Assembly (NCBI RefSeq): GCF_963675965.1
Contig: NZ_OY780935.1
Location: forward strand, 2,530,501 to 2,594,500
Source: an uncultured Celeribacter sp.
Lineage (GTDB): Bacteria; Pseudomonadota; Alphaproteobacteria; Rhodobacterales; Rhodobacteraceae
Length of the DNA: 64,000 nt
Direction: 5' to 3'
Shown here: positions 46,326-55,448 of the stretch, piece after piece
Layout: every line of letters starts with the position of its first letter
Position numbering within the stretch: position 1 is the first letter of the stretch
Position numbers and translations under genes: made by a program
Notes under the pieces: generated by a model
Told to the model about the DNA's origin: nothing
The model's input: the letters and a program-made list of their open reading frames with translations, nothing else
Database searches by the model: none

Positions 46326-49300
46326 ATGAGCAGCCCGACATTCATTCACCTTCGCGTTCACACCGAATATTCGCTTCTCGAAGGGGCGATGCGGTTGAAG
46401 AAACTCAATGGCATTGTCACGGACATGGGCATGCCCGCCGTGGCCGTGACGGATACGAACAACCTGTTTTGCGCGCTGGAGTTTTCCGAATACGCCAAAG
46501 GGGCCGGGGTGCAGCCGATCATCGGCTGTCAGGTTGATGTCGCCTATGTCACGCCGCAGCCGGGCGAGCGAGTCAAGCCACCTGCGCCCATCGTTTTGCT
46601 GGCGCAAAGCGAACGTGGCTATGAAAACCTGATGAAGCTCAATTCCTGCCTCTATCTCGACAAACACGGAGAGCTGCCACAGGTCACGATCGATGAACTG
46701 GCGCAATATTCCGAGGGGTTGATTTGTCTGACAGGGGGCGCGCTTGGCCCGATTGGGCAGATGATTTGCGATCAGCATCAGCCGCAGGCGCGCGCACTTC
46801 TGGAGCGCTTCAAGACGATCTACCCCAACCGACTTTATGTCGAATTGCAACGCCATCCGGGCGAAGACGGCACCCACACTCCGGCAGAGCGAATGTGCGA
46901 ACGCCCCTTCGTGGAATGGGCCTATGATCTGGGGCTGCCGCTGGTGGCCACCAATGACGTCTATTTTCCCAAGCCCGATATGTATGAGGCGCATGATGCG
47001 CTGATCTGTATCGCGGAAGGGGCCTATGTCGATCAGGCGGAGCCGCGCCGTCGTCTGACCCCGGAGCATTATTTCAAAAGCCCGGCAGAGATGGCGGCGC
47101 TGTTTGCCGACCTGCCGGAAGCCATCGAGAATACGGTCGAGATTGCCCGACGCTGTGCGTTCAAAGCCTATAAACGCGCGCCGATTCTACCGAAGTTCGC
47201 CGATGACGAGGTCGAAGAACTGCGCAAACAGGCCTGGGAGGGGTTGGACAAACGCCTTGCCGTGATCGAGGCCGCCGCGCCGCGCGAAGAGTATGAAGCG
47301 CGGCTGAAGTTCGAGCTGGGCATCATCGAACAGATGGGCTTCCCCGGCTACTTCCTGATCGTGGCCGACTTTATCAAATGGTCGAAGGATAACAACATAC
47401 CGGTCGGACCGGGTCGGGGGTCGGGGGCAGGGTCTCTGGTCGCCTATGTGCTGACCATCACTGATTTGGACCCGTTGCGCTACAGCCTGCTGTTCGAACG
47501 CTTCCTGAACCCCGAACGTGTGTCGATGCCTGACTTCGACATCGACTTTTGCATGGACCGGCGCGAAGAAACCATTCGCTACGTTCAGGAAAAATACGGG
47601 CGCGACAAGGTGGGGCAGATCATCACCTTCGGTGCGCTTTTGTCGAAAGCGGCGGTGCGGGACATCGGGCGGGTGTTGCAGATGCCCTATGGTCAGGTGG
47701 ACCGGCTGTCCAAGCTGATCCCGGTCGAAGGCGTCAAACCCGTTTCGATCAAACAGGCGCTTGAGGACGAACCGAAGCTGCGCGAAGAGGCCCGCAACGA
47801 AGAGGTCGTGAACCGTCTTCTGACCTATGGCCAGCAGGTTGAGGGGCTGTTGCGCAATGCCTCCACACATGCCGCAGGTGTGGTGATCGCGGACCGGCCG
47901 ACCGACGAACTTGTGCCGCTGTATCAGGATCCGCGCTCCGACATGCCTGCGACCCAGTTCAATATGAAATGGGTGGAACAGGCCGGGCTGGTGAAATTCG
48001 ACTTTCTGGGCCTTAAAACGCTGACCGTCATTCAGTCTGCAATGGATCTGATTTTCAAATCCGGCCGCCCGCTGCATGTCGCTGCCGATGGCACCGAGCT
48101 CTACGAGCCGCCTGAAGGGGCGGAAAACCAGATCAACCTGATCCCACTTGACGACAAGAAGACTTACAAGCTCTATTCAGACGCCAAGACGGTTGCGGTG
48201 TTCCAGGTGGAAAGCTCGGGCATGATGACGGCGCTGCGGCAGATGAAGCCCACCTGTATCGAGGACATCGTGGCGCTTGTGGCGCTCTATCGTCCGGGGC
48301 CGATGGAAAACATCCCGACCTATTGCGACGTGAAACACGGGCGCAAGGAATTGGAATCGGTCCACCCGACGATTGACCACATTCTGGCCGAAACGCAGGG
48401 CATCATCGTTTATCAGGAACAGGTGATGCAGATCGCACAGGTCATGGCGGGCTATTCACTTGGCGGCGCGGATCTTTTGCGGCGCGCGATGGGTAAGAAG
48501 ATCAAAGAGGCGATGGACGCCGAACGCCCCAAATTTGAAGAGGGCGCGGCCAAGAACGGGGTCGATAAAAAGAAAGCCTCCGAAGTTTTCGATCTGCTCG
48601 AAAAATTCGCCAACTACGGATTCAACAAATCCCACGCGGCGGCCTATGCGGTGGTGTCCTACCAGACTGGCTGGCTCAAGGCGAACCATCCGGTCGAGTT
48701 CATGGCGGGCGTCATGAACTGCGATATCCACCTGACTGACAAGCTGTCGATCTATGCCGAAGAGGTCAAACGTGGGCTGGGGATCGAGATTATCCCGCCC
48801 TGCGTGAACCGGTCGCTGTCGACCTTTGATGTGGTGGATCAAAAACTGGTCTATGCGCTGGGCGCGTTGAAAAACGTCGGCCATGAGGCGATGGAGCTGA
48901 TCGTGAAAGCGCGCGAAGAGGGTGGCAAGCCCTTTGTGACGCTTTACGACTTTGCGCGCCGGGTCGAATTGAAAAAGGTCGGCAAGCGGCCTTTGGAAAT
49001 GCTGGCGCGGGCCGGGGCGTTCGATTTGCTTGATGGCAACCGGCGGCGCGTCTTTGAAAGCCTTGACGGGCTGGTGCAATACTCGGCGGCGATCCACGAA
49101 CAAAAGGCCTCTTCGCAGGTGTCGCTGTTCGGCGATGCGGGCGAGGATCTGCCCGAACCGCGTCTGTCGCCGGTGGGGGATTGGGTTGCCTCAGAGCGGC
49201 TGATGGAGGAACAGAAGGCCATCGGCTTCTTCCTCTCCGGGCATCCGCTTGATGATTATGCCGGGGCACTCAAGCGCAAGAAGATTGCGACCATTGCCGA

Positions 49301-49844
49301 GGCTCAAGCCAAGACCGAGGCGGAAGGGGCCGCCATCGTCAAGGTGGGGGTGATGGTGTCCGGGTTCCGGCCGATGAAATCGGGCAAGGGTACGCGGTAT
49401 TTCCGGATGAACCTTTCCGACGCAACCGGGCAGTTGTCAGGCGTCGCCATGTTCCCCAAGAAAGGCGAATACGAACAGGCCTATGCGGTCTTTGAACAGC
49501 ATGACAAGGTTGTCATCTCGATGGAGGGGCGGTTTGTAGACGGGCAGTTTGACCCGATGATCCGCTCGGTCGGTCCGATGGACACGATCGTCGCAGATGC
49601 GGGCGGTGCAGGGCTCAAGGTCTATTGCGAAAACGCCTCGGCAATCGGTCAGGTGGGCGAACTTCTGAGCCGGGTGACGCGCGAAGCGAAACAGCCTGCC
49701 CGGGGTGCGTTGTCGTTTTGCATCATGGCGCCCGATTACCCCAATGAGATCGACATTGATGTGCCGCAGCCCTTTGTCATCACCCCTGAGGTCAAAGGCG
49801 CCGTGAAGGCGGTCGAGGGCGTGATCACTGTGGAGGACATGTGA
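46326..49844 (+). CDS. dnaE: DNA polymerase III subunit alpha
   Basis: Replicative polymerase of 1172 residues. The N-terminal PHP domain starts FIHLRVHTEYSLLEGAM; the polymerase active site is PDFDIDFCMDRRE (near 401-413) after the GPGRGSGAGSLVAY motif; HhH and OB-fold parts follow, including GVMVSGFRPMKSGKGTRYF. The ATG at 46326 gives the conserved MSSPTFIHL start. Complete and of typical DnaE1 length. It overlaps the next gene by 1 nt. Confidence 0.97.
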   Translation: MSSPTFIHLRVHTEYSLLEGAMRLKKLNGIVTDMGMPAVAVTDTNNLFCALEFSEYAKGAGVQPIIGCQVDVAYVTPQPGERVKPPAPIVLLAQSERGYENLMKLNSCLYLDKHGELPQVTIDELAQYSEGLICLTGGALGPIGQMICDQHQPQARALLERFKTIYPNRLYVELQRHPGEDGTHTPAERMCERPFVEWAYDLGLPLVATNDVYFPKPDMYEAHDALICIAEGAYVDQAEPRRRLTPEHYFKSPAEMAALFADLPEAIENTVEIARRCAFKAYKRAPILPKFADDEVEELRKQAWEGLDKRLAVIEAAAPREEYEARLKFELGIIEQMGFPGYFLIVADFIKWSKDNNIPVGPGRGSGAGSLVAYVLTITDLDPLRYSLLFERFLNPERVSMPDFDIDFCMDRREETIRYVQEKYGRDKVGQIITFGALLSKAAVRDIGRVLQMPYGQVDRLSKLIPVEGVKPVSIKQALEDEPKLREEARNEEVVNRLLTYGQQVEGLLRNASTHAAGVVIADRPTDELVPLYQDPRSDMPATQFNMKWVEQAGLVKFDFLGLKTLTVIQSAMDLIFKSGRPLHVAADGTELYEPPEGAENQINLIPLDDKKTYKLYSDAKTVAVFQVESSGMMTALRQMKPTCIEDIVALVALYRPGPMENIPTYCDVKHGRKELESVHPTIDHILAETQGIIVYQEQVMQIAQVMAGYSLGGADLLRRAMGKKIKEAMDAERPKFEEGAAKNGVDKKKASEVFDLLEKFANYGFNKSHAAAYAVVSYQTGWLKANHPVEFMAGVMNCDIHLTDKLSIYAEEVKRGLGIEIIPPCVNRSLSTFDVVDQKLVYALGALKNVGHEAMELIVKAREEGGKPFVTLYDFARRVELKKVGKRPLEMLARAGAFDLLDGNRRRVFESLDGLVQYSAAIHEQKASSQVSLFGDAGEDLPEPRLSPVGDWVASERLMEEQKAIGFFLSGHPLDDYAGALKRKKIATIAEAQAKTEAEGAAIVKVGVMVSGFRPMKSGKGTRYFRMNLSDATGQLSGVAMFPKKGEYEQAYAVFEQHDKVVISMEGRFVDGQFDPMIRSVGPMDTIVADAGGAGLKVYCENASAIGQVGELLSRVTREAKQPARGALSFCIMAPDYPNEIDIDVPQPFVITPEVKGAVKAVEGVITVEDM

Positions 49845-50689
49845 TGCGCCTGTCCTTGGCTGTCTTGGTGCTGCTCTGGCTGGGGGGCTGTCAGCTGGCG
49901 CTTCCCGGTGGCGCTGTGCACGATGCTTCTGCGTCCGGGGAGGCGTCCTCCGGAGACCTTTCGGCCCAGATGGCGCAACCAGAGACTCTGGCGGAATTGT
50001 CGGCTTCGGGGATCGAGGTGGTCGACGGCGGAGGTGCGCAACCCGCAACCGCCCTGATCGCGAAGGATCAGGAGGAGACCATCCGTCCGGAAACCCACGG
50101 GGTTCCGTCCGAAGTGCCCCCAGAGACACCCGCGCGGCCTGCCAAACCCGGTTTGTTCGGATTTTTGAGGCCTTCGTTGGGGGCGGGGGAGGCGGCAGCG
50201 ACCAAATCGACGGTGCGGCCGGGCGAACAACTGCGCTTCGGTGAGATCGGTGTGGCATGTGAAACGACCAAGCGCAGCATGGGGCAACAGGTCGATCAAT
50301 TCCCGCGCGAAGGCCGTCCGGTGTGGCGCCTCTATGACACCGATCCCAGCAGCACGGCGCCGCGCACACAGTTCATCACCGGTTTCGCAGATGGTTGCGC
50401 CCGACAGGTGACAGCGGCGCTGGTCATGTTCGGGGCCGCTGGGCTGCATGAGGTGCTGCGCTACTCCGACGACAGCGACCGAAGCTGGTCACAGGCGGAT
50501 AAGACCTATGAAAAGATCAAGCGCCGAACCTGTGGCGTTGGCCGCGGCAAGTTCTGTCCCGCCGGCAGTCTGGACAGCCTTGAGCGGCAGGTGAGCTTTG
50601 TGTCGGTCTACCCCTATTTCGGCGCCGAAGAGGGCTGGCTGGAGCTGTTGCTCCATGACGGTCAGGTCATGAGCGAGGAAATGCGGTAA
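49844..50689 (+). CDS. Predicted lipoprotein of unknown function
   Basis: Protein of 281 residues with a lipoprotein signal: MRLSLAVLVLLWLGGC, Cys at residue 16. A Pro/Ala/Glu-rich linker (about 20-110) is followed by a compact domain from RPGEQLRFGEIGVACETTKRS to the end, with several Cys (VACE, DGCARQ, RTCGVG, KFCPAG) that may form disulfides. Its ATG lies in the dnaE stop (TGATG), so it is coupled to dnaE. It resembles conserved unknown proteins of Rhodobacterales; no function is assigned. Confidence 0.75.
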   Translation: MRLSLAVLVLLWLGGCQLALPGGAVHDASASGEASSGDLSAQMAQPETLAELSASGIEVVDGGGAQPATALIAKDQEETIRPETHGVPSEVPPETPARPAKPGLFGFLRPSLGAGEAAATKSTVRPGEQLRFGEIGVACETTKRSMGQQVDQFPREGRPVWRLYDTDPSSTAPRTQFITGFADGCARQVTAALVMFGAAGLHEVLRYSDDSDRSWSQADKTYEKIKRRTCGVGRGKFCPAGSLDSLERQVSFVSVYPYFGAEEGWLELLLHDGQVMSEEMR

Positions 50690-50723
50690 GGTTTTCCAGA
50701 CAGATTGCCAAGGAGGGCGAGAT

Positions 50724-51095
50724 ATGGCCGAAATTTCGGGGGGATGCCTGTGCGGCGCTATTCGTTTTTCGGTGCGCGGAGCACCGAAGCGCGTCGGCAT
50801 TTGCCACTGTCTCGCGTGCCGCAAGCATCACGGCGCGGTCTTTTACGCCGCAGCGGTGTTTCCCGAAACGGAATTGACCCTCTCAGGAGAGCCTACGTCC
50901 TATGAAGGGCGTTTTTTCTGCCGTACCTGTGGCTCATCGGTCTTTTCGAAAACCGGCGATGAGGTCGAGGTTCATCTTGGCGCATTGGATGACCCCAACC
51001 AGTTTGAACCGACCTATGAACTATGGGCGCGCCGCCGGGAGGCTTGGCTTCCGACATTTTCTGCCATGATGCGCTTTGAGGAAGATCGGGAATAA
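50724..51095 (+). CDS. GFA family (glutathione-dependent formaldehyde-activating enzyme-like) protein
   Basis: Small zinc protein of 123 residues with GGCLCGAIRF, CHCLACRKHHG and FFCRTCGSSVF, the six-cysteine GFA fold. Most family members have no proven link to formaldehyde, so only the fold is certain. A clear AAGGAGG precedes the ATG. It is monocistronic or follows the lipoprotein gene at 34 nt. Confidence 0.93.
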   Translation: MAEISGGCLCGAIRFSVRGAPKRVGICHCLACRKHHGAVFYAAAVFPETELTLSGEPTSYEGRFFCRTCGSSVFSKTGDEVEVHLGALDDPNQFEPTYELWARRREAWLPTFSAMMRFEEDRE

Positions 51096-51181
51096 GTCCG
51101 CGAAGAGGGGTGACGCGCCCGCTGTGCGAATGCTGCTTCAACCCGGCCTTGCTGTCACAATGCGCGGTGCAAATAATGTCT

Positions 51182-51394
51182 TTACCAATGCGGCGGGCGT
51201 TGATCGGCCAGCGCGACAGCCCCTTCGCTTTCCGACTGACGTGCGGCTTCGGCTTCCAGCAACAGGCCCAGACGGCGGCCGATGACCTCGAGTTCACGCT
51301 CCTGTCGGGCGACGATTTCCGACAGATCATCCACGATTTTGGACAGATAGGCGATTTGTTCTTCAAGGGCAAAGATGCGGTTTTCCGAACTCAT
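51182..51394 (-). CDS. slyX: SlyX family protein
   Basis: Protein of 70 residues: an N-terminal coiled coil (RIFALEEQIAYLSKIVDDLSEIV broken by polar residues) and the family tail DQRPPHW. The function of SlyX is unknown; a role linked to peptidyl-prolyl isomerase SlyD was proposed for enterobacteria. It stands alone and diverges from hisS. Confidence 0.9.
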   Translation of the reverse strand: MSSENRIFALEEQIAYLSKIVDDLSEIVARQERELEVIGRRLGLLLEAEAARQSESEGAVALADQRPPHW

Positions 51395-51541
51395 AGCTCA
51401 CTTCCTTTCAGACGATCCGAAGTTTCCCCCGGGATATAGTGCTTTTGTGGCGGTTTTCACCCCCACCTTGCGGTCCCTGCCTTGCTCCGCGCGGTCCCTT
51501 GGGCTATGCCCGCCCGCGTATGAATGAAGAGGACGACCCTC

Positions 51542-53035
51542 ATGGCCAAGGTCAAGAAAACCCCGCGCCCCAAGGCAGTGACGCCCAAAGGCTTTCGTGA
51601 TTACTTCGGATCCGAAGTGACCGAGCGCAAGCATATGCTCGATCAAATCGCCGAAGTCTATCATCTTTACGGGTTTGAAGCCTTGGAAACCTCCGCCGTG
51701 GAAACGGTCGAGGCGCTGGGCAAATTCCTGCCCGATGTGGACCGCCCGAACGAGGGCGTCTTTGCCTGGCAGGAAGATGACAGCGACTGGATCGCCCTGC
51801 GCTATGATATGACCGCGCCTTTGGCGCGTGTGGCGGCGCAGTATCGCAACGATCTGCCGTCTCCCTATCGGCGCTATGCCATGGGGCCGGTCTGGCGCAA
51901 TGAAAAGCCCGGACCGGGACGCTTCCGCCAGTTCTACCAATGCGACGCGGACACAGTGGGCGCGCCGTCGGTGGCCGCTGATGCCGAAATCTGCTCGATG
52001 CTTTCGGACACGCTGGAAGCGGTGGGCATTCCGCGTGGCGATTACATCGTGCGGGTGAACAACCGCAAGGTTCTGAACGGTGTGATGGAAGCCGCAGGGG
52101 TTCTGGACCCTTCCGATCCGTCGAAGTTCGAAGCGGAACGCGGGACCGTGCTGCGGGCCATCGATAAGCTCGACAAATTCGGCGAAGAAGGCGTCCGCCT
52201 TCTGATCGGTGCAGGCCGGATGGATGATAGCGGCGACTTCACCAAAGGGGCGGGGCTGTCGGATGAACAGGCGGATATCGTCATGGGCTTCATGGCCGCC
52301 AAACGCGACACAGGTGCTGCGACCGTGGCGCGGTTGATGGAACTGGTGCAGGGTTCTGCCGTGGGGCTGGAAGGCGTTCAGGAACTGGAAACCATTGCCG
52401 ATCTGATGGCACAGGGCGGCTACGGCCCTGACCGGATCGTCATCGACCCATCCGTCGTGCGGGGTCTTGGCTATTACACCGGGCCGGTTTTTGAGGCCGA
52501 GCTGACCTTTGAGATCAAAGATGAGAAAGGCCGCCCGCGTCAATTCGGGTCGGTCGCCGGGGGCGGGCGCTATGACGATCTGGTCAAGCGCTTTACCGGC
52601 CAGTCCGTGCCTGCGACCGGTGTGTCGATCGGGGTCGACCGTCTGTTGGCCGCGCTGCGCGCCAAGGGGCGCATGGGCACGACCGCGCAGGGGCCCGTCG
52701 TGGTGACGGTCATGGATCGCGACCGGATGGGCGATTACATGCAGATGGTCACGGAATTGCGCAATGCAGGCATCCGTGCGGAGGTCTATCTGGGTAATCC
52801 GAAAAACTTCGGCAACCAGCTCAAATATGCCGACAAACGTGAAAGCCCGGTGGCGATCATTCAAGGCGGCGAGGAAAATGACCGCAGCGTGGTGCAGATC
52901 AAGGATCTCATTCTTGGTGCGAAGATCGCGGAAAATGCGTCGCTGGAAGAATGGAAAGACCGCCCGAACCAATATGAAGTGCCGCGCGATCAGATGGTTG
53001 CGAAGGTGCGGGAAATTCTTGAGGCCTATTCCTGA
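51542..53035 (+). CDS. hisS: Histidine--tRNA ligase
   Basis: Class II synthetase of 497 residues. Motif 2 is in GPVWRNEKPGPGRFRQFYQCD, the HisA/HisB boxes are LGYYTGPVFEAEL and GGGRYDDL, and the C-terminal anticodon-binding domain follows. The ATG at 51542 (MAKVKKTPRPKAVTP) has GAGGA about 8 nt upstream; an ATG at 51524 is less likely. It is the first of the hisS-hisZ-hisG operon and overlaps hisZ by 1 nt. HisS in this clade is long for the family. Confidence 0.95.
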   Translation: MAKVKKTPRPKAVTPKGFRDYFGSEVTERKHMLDQIAEVYHLYGFEALETSAVETVEALGKFLPDVDRPNEGVFAWQEDDSDWIALRYDMTAPLARVAAQYRNDLPSPYRRYAMGPVWRNEKPGPGRFRQFYQCDADTVGAPSVAADAEICSMLSDTLEAVGIPRGDYIVRVNNRKVLNGVMEAAGVLDPSDPSKFEAERGTVLRAIDKLDKFGEEGVRLLIGAGRMDDSGDFTKGAGLSDEQADIVMGFMAAKRDTGAATVARLMELVQGSAVGLEGVQELETIADLMAQGGYGPDRIVIDPSVVRGLGYYTGPVFEAELTFEIKDEKGRPRQFGSVAGGGRYDDLVKRFTGQSVPATGVSIGVDRLLAALRAKGRMGTTAQGPVVVTVMDRDRMGDYMQMVTELRNAGIRAEVYLGNPKNFGNQLKYADKRESPVAIIQGGEENDRSVVQIKDLILGAKIAENASLEEWKDRPNQYEVPRDQMVAKVREILEAYS

Positions 53036-54132
53036 TGGCACGTGTTGATATTCCCAAAGCCGCCGTGCGCACCGAGGCTGCGCGCCTGAAGGCCGTGTTC
53101 GAAGAGGCCGGGGCTCTGGGCGTGGAGATGAATATTCTCCTGCCCGCCGAAGTCCTGCTGGATCTCTACGGCGAAGATATCCGGGCGCGGGCCTATGTGA
53201 CCTCGGATCCCGAGCGTGGCGAAATGATGCTGCGGCCCGATTTTACCGTGCCGGTGGTTCAGCAGCACATGAAAGACGGCGCGGAACCTGCGCGCTACAC
53301 CTACGCAGGGGATGTGTTCCGCAAGCAGGAAGACATGCCGGACCGCGCCAGTGAATACACTCAGGTGGGCTATGAGGTGTTCGACGGACGCAATTCCGCC
53401 GACGCCGATGCTGAGGTCTTTGCGATTTTTGCCGGGCTGTTGCAGGACTATGACCTGCGGGCGGCCACTGGCGATATTGGCATCCTGATGGCCGCGGTGC
53501 GTGGGCTGAACACCACCGAACGTCGCCGGGCCGCTTTGTTGCGTCACATCTGGCGTCCGCGTCGTTTCCGCGCGCTGATGACGCGGTTTTCGGCGGATGG
53601 CACTGCACACCGCCGGGCCAACCTCGAGCGCGTGCGCGCCAATCTGCAGGATCTGGATGCGCCCTTTGTGGGGCTTCGGACACAAAGCGAAATCGACACC
53701 CGCATCCGGCTTCTGGAAGAGGATGCCGCGGAGCCGCCGTTGGCGGCCGGGGAAATCGAGCTCTTGGAAGATATTCTGTCGCTGAAAGAGACACTGCCCA
53801 ATGTGTTGTCGGCCCTGCGTGATATCGCTGTCGACCTGCCTGCGATTTCTGGCGCGGTCAGCCAGCTGGATGCCCGGGCCGAGGCGCTGTCGGCGCGCGG
53901 CGTCGATGTCGACAGTCTTGATTTCGAAGCCTCCTATGGTCGCACCTCGATGGAGTATTACGACGGTTTCGTCTTTGGCTTCTACGCCGAAGGACGCCCG
54001 GATTTGCCACCGGTGGCACAGGGCGGGCGCTATGACGCGCTGACCGCCGTGCTGGGGCAGGGGCGGTCGATCCCGGCTGTGGGCGGCGTGTTGCGTCCCC
54101 ATCTGATGCTGGCCCTGAAAGGAGGTGCGTGA
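53035..54132 (+). CDS. hisZ: ATP phosphoribosyltransferase regulatory subunit
   Basis: Protein of 365 residues related to the catalytic part of HisS but lacking its aminoacylation motifs; MMLRPDFTVPVVQQHM and YAGDVFRKQED are the paralog marks, GGRYDAL the C-terminal one. HisZ joins the short HisG to give an active, histidine-regulated ATP phosphoribosyltransferase. Its ends overlap hisS and hisG by 1 nt each, so the three are coupled. Confidence 0.94.
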   Translation: MARVDIPKAAVRTEAARLKAVFEEAGALGVEMNILLPAEVLLDLYGEDIRARAYVTSDPERGEMMLRPDFTVPVVQQHMKDGAEPARYTYAGDVFRKQEDMPDRASEYTQVGYEVFDGRNSADADAEVFAIFAGLLQDYDLRAATGDIGILMAAVRGLNTTERRRAALLRHIWRPRRFRALMTRFSADGTAHRRANLERVRANLQDLDAPFVGLRTQSEIDTRIRLLEEDAAEPPLAAGEIELLEDILSLKETLPNVLSALRDIAVDLPAISGAVSQLDARAEALSARGVDVDSLDFEASYGRTSMEYYDGFVFGFYAEGRPDLPPVAQGGRYDALTAVLGQGRSIPAVGGVLRPHLMLALKGGA

Positions 54133-54830
54133 TGATCGTCAAACTTGGCGTGCCGTCCAAGGGGCGGCTGATGGATAAGACCTTTGAATGGTTTGCAGAG
54201 CGGGGCGTGACCCTGTCGCGCACCGGAGCCGAGCGCGAATATTCCGGCGCGGTCGAGGGCATCGACGGGCTGGAACTGGTGCTGTTGTCGGCCTCTGAGA
54301 TCCCGCGTGAACTGGCGGCAGGGCGCATTCATCTGGGCGTGACCGGTTCGGATCTGGTGCGCGACAAGCTCAGCGCATGGGACAGCAAGGTGGTCGAACT
54401 GGCCCCGATGGGTTTTGGCCATGCAGATCTGATCATCGCGGTGCCCAAGGTCTGGGTGGATGTCGATACGCTCGACGATCTCGATGCGGCGGCGTCGGAC
54501 TTCCGGGCACGTCATGGCTTTCGCATGCGCATTGCCACGAAATATCACCACCTTGTGCGGGAATTTCTGAAAGCCAATGGTGTCGCCGACTATCAGCTCG
54601 TCGACAGCCAGGGTGCAACCGAAGGTACTGTGAAAAACCTGACGGCTGAGGCCGTTGCTGACATCACCTCCACAGGTGAAACGCTGCGCGCCAATCACCT
54701 CAAGGTGCTGCAGTGCGAACCGGTGCACCGGTCTCAGGCCACATTGTTCAAATCGCGCACCGCGCCCTGGACGGACGACACGCGGGCCACATTGCACAAG
54801 CTTTGTGACATGATGGGGCTGGGGGACTGA
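54132..54830 (+). CDS. hisG: ATP phosphoribosyltransferase, short form
   Basis: Enzyme of 232 residues catalysing the first step of histidine synthesis. LGVPSKGRLMDKT, HLGVTGSDL and the DSQGATEGTVKNL region carry the PRPP and ATP site; it lacks the C-terminal regulatory domain, as is normal for the short form that needs HisZ. The ATG at 54132 overlaps the hisZ stop (TGATG); a GTG 3 nt earlier is possible. A structured region with a GGCAGCAA/TTGCTGCC hairpin follows the stop. Confidence 0.95.
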   Translation: MIVKLGVPSKGRLMDKTFEWFAERGVTLSRTGAEREYSGAVEGIDGLELVLLSASEIPRELAAGRIHLGVTGSDLVRDKLSAWDSKVVELAPMGFGHADLIIAVPKVWVDVDTLDDLDAAASDFRARHGFRMRIATKYHHLVREFLKANGVADYQLVDSQGATEGTVKNLTAEAVADITSTGETLRANHLKVLQCEPVHRSQATLFKSRTAPWTDDTRATLHKLCDMMGLGD

Positions 54831-54840
54831 GCCCGGGCGC

Positions 54841-54902
54841 GTGATCCTGAGAAACCAGGCAGCAACAGGATGTTTCCTTTGCTGCCCAAATACTCAGATC
54901 AC
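54841..54902. terminator. Structured region between convergent genes
   Basis: Outer arms GTGATC (54841-54846) with GATCAC (54897-54902) and an inner hairpin GGCAGCAA (54858-54865) with TTGCTGCC (54879-54886). No long T tract follows on either strand, so its terminator role is only likely. It lies between the hisG end and the DUF1489 gene end. Confidence 0.45.
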
Positions 54903-55313
54903 GCCGATTTCGGCCAGCGTCTGTGCCAGATCCGACGGCAGGTCTGGCTCGCTGTCGCGCCCCTCTGGCAGATCGGCGGGGGCATCCTCGGGCTTGAGAT
55001 AGCGCCAGCCTTGAAACGGGCGACGCGTGGCGTTGGCGGTGCGGATCAGGGGGGCGGACAGCAGGATGCGGCAGCGTCGCACCCCATCGGCGCCGATCAC
55101 CTCTTCGAGACCGATGATTTCCTGCCGTGCCTGAATGGCGCCCTTGATCACCCAATACAATGAGCCGCCATTCAGCAGCTTGTCCCCCTGTTTGGGCCAC
55201 ATGCGTGTCGTGTGCCCGCGCACGCCACCGGGGGCCGCGTCGATATGGGCCTGTAAGTCTTGGACAGACTCGACGCCCACGCAGAGTTTTACAAGGTTTA
55301 TGTAATCGGTCAT
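54894..55313 (-). CDS. DUF1489 family protein
   Basis: Protein of 139 residues, MTDYINLVKLCVGVESVQDLQ, then GLEEVIGADGVRRCRILLSAPLIRT and WRYLKPEDAP near the end, the pattern of alphaproteobacterial DUF1489. No function is known. It diverges from nrdJ, from which it is separated by about 135 nt. The stop lies within the structured region shared with hisG. Confidence 0.88.
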   Translation of the reverse strand: MTDYINLVKLCVGVESVQDLQAHIDAAPGGVRGHTTRMWPKQGDKLLNGGSLYWVIKGAIQARQEIIGLEEVIGADGVRRCRILLSAPLIRTANATRRPFQGWRYLKPEDAPADLPEGRDSEPDLPSDLAQTLAEIGVI

Positions 55314-55448
55314 CAGATTGCCCTAACTGTGGTATAAAAGCATAGTTCGACACGGTGATTCTTCAAGCTGACTATTGCCGTTGAACTCCGCCCCTGACGC
55401 GATTAAACCGCAGCCCCTGACAGCCATTTTTAAACCGGGAAGACCGCC

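Noticed and set aside
51398..53041. A 547-codon leftward open frame
   Set aside because: It is the antisense of hisS; such long antisense frames are common at this GC.
55314..55448. Cobalamin riboswitch before nrdJ
   Set aside because: Only 135 nt are available and no B12-box-like sequence was seen.
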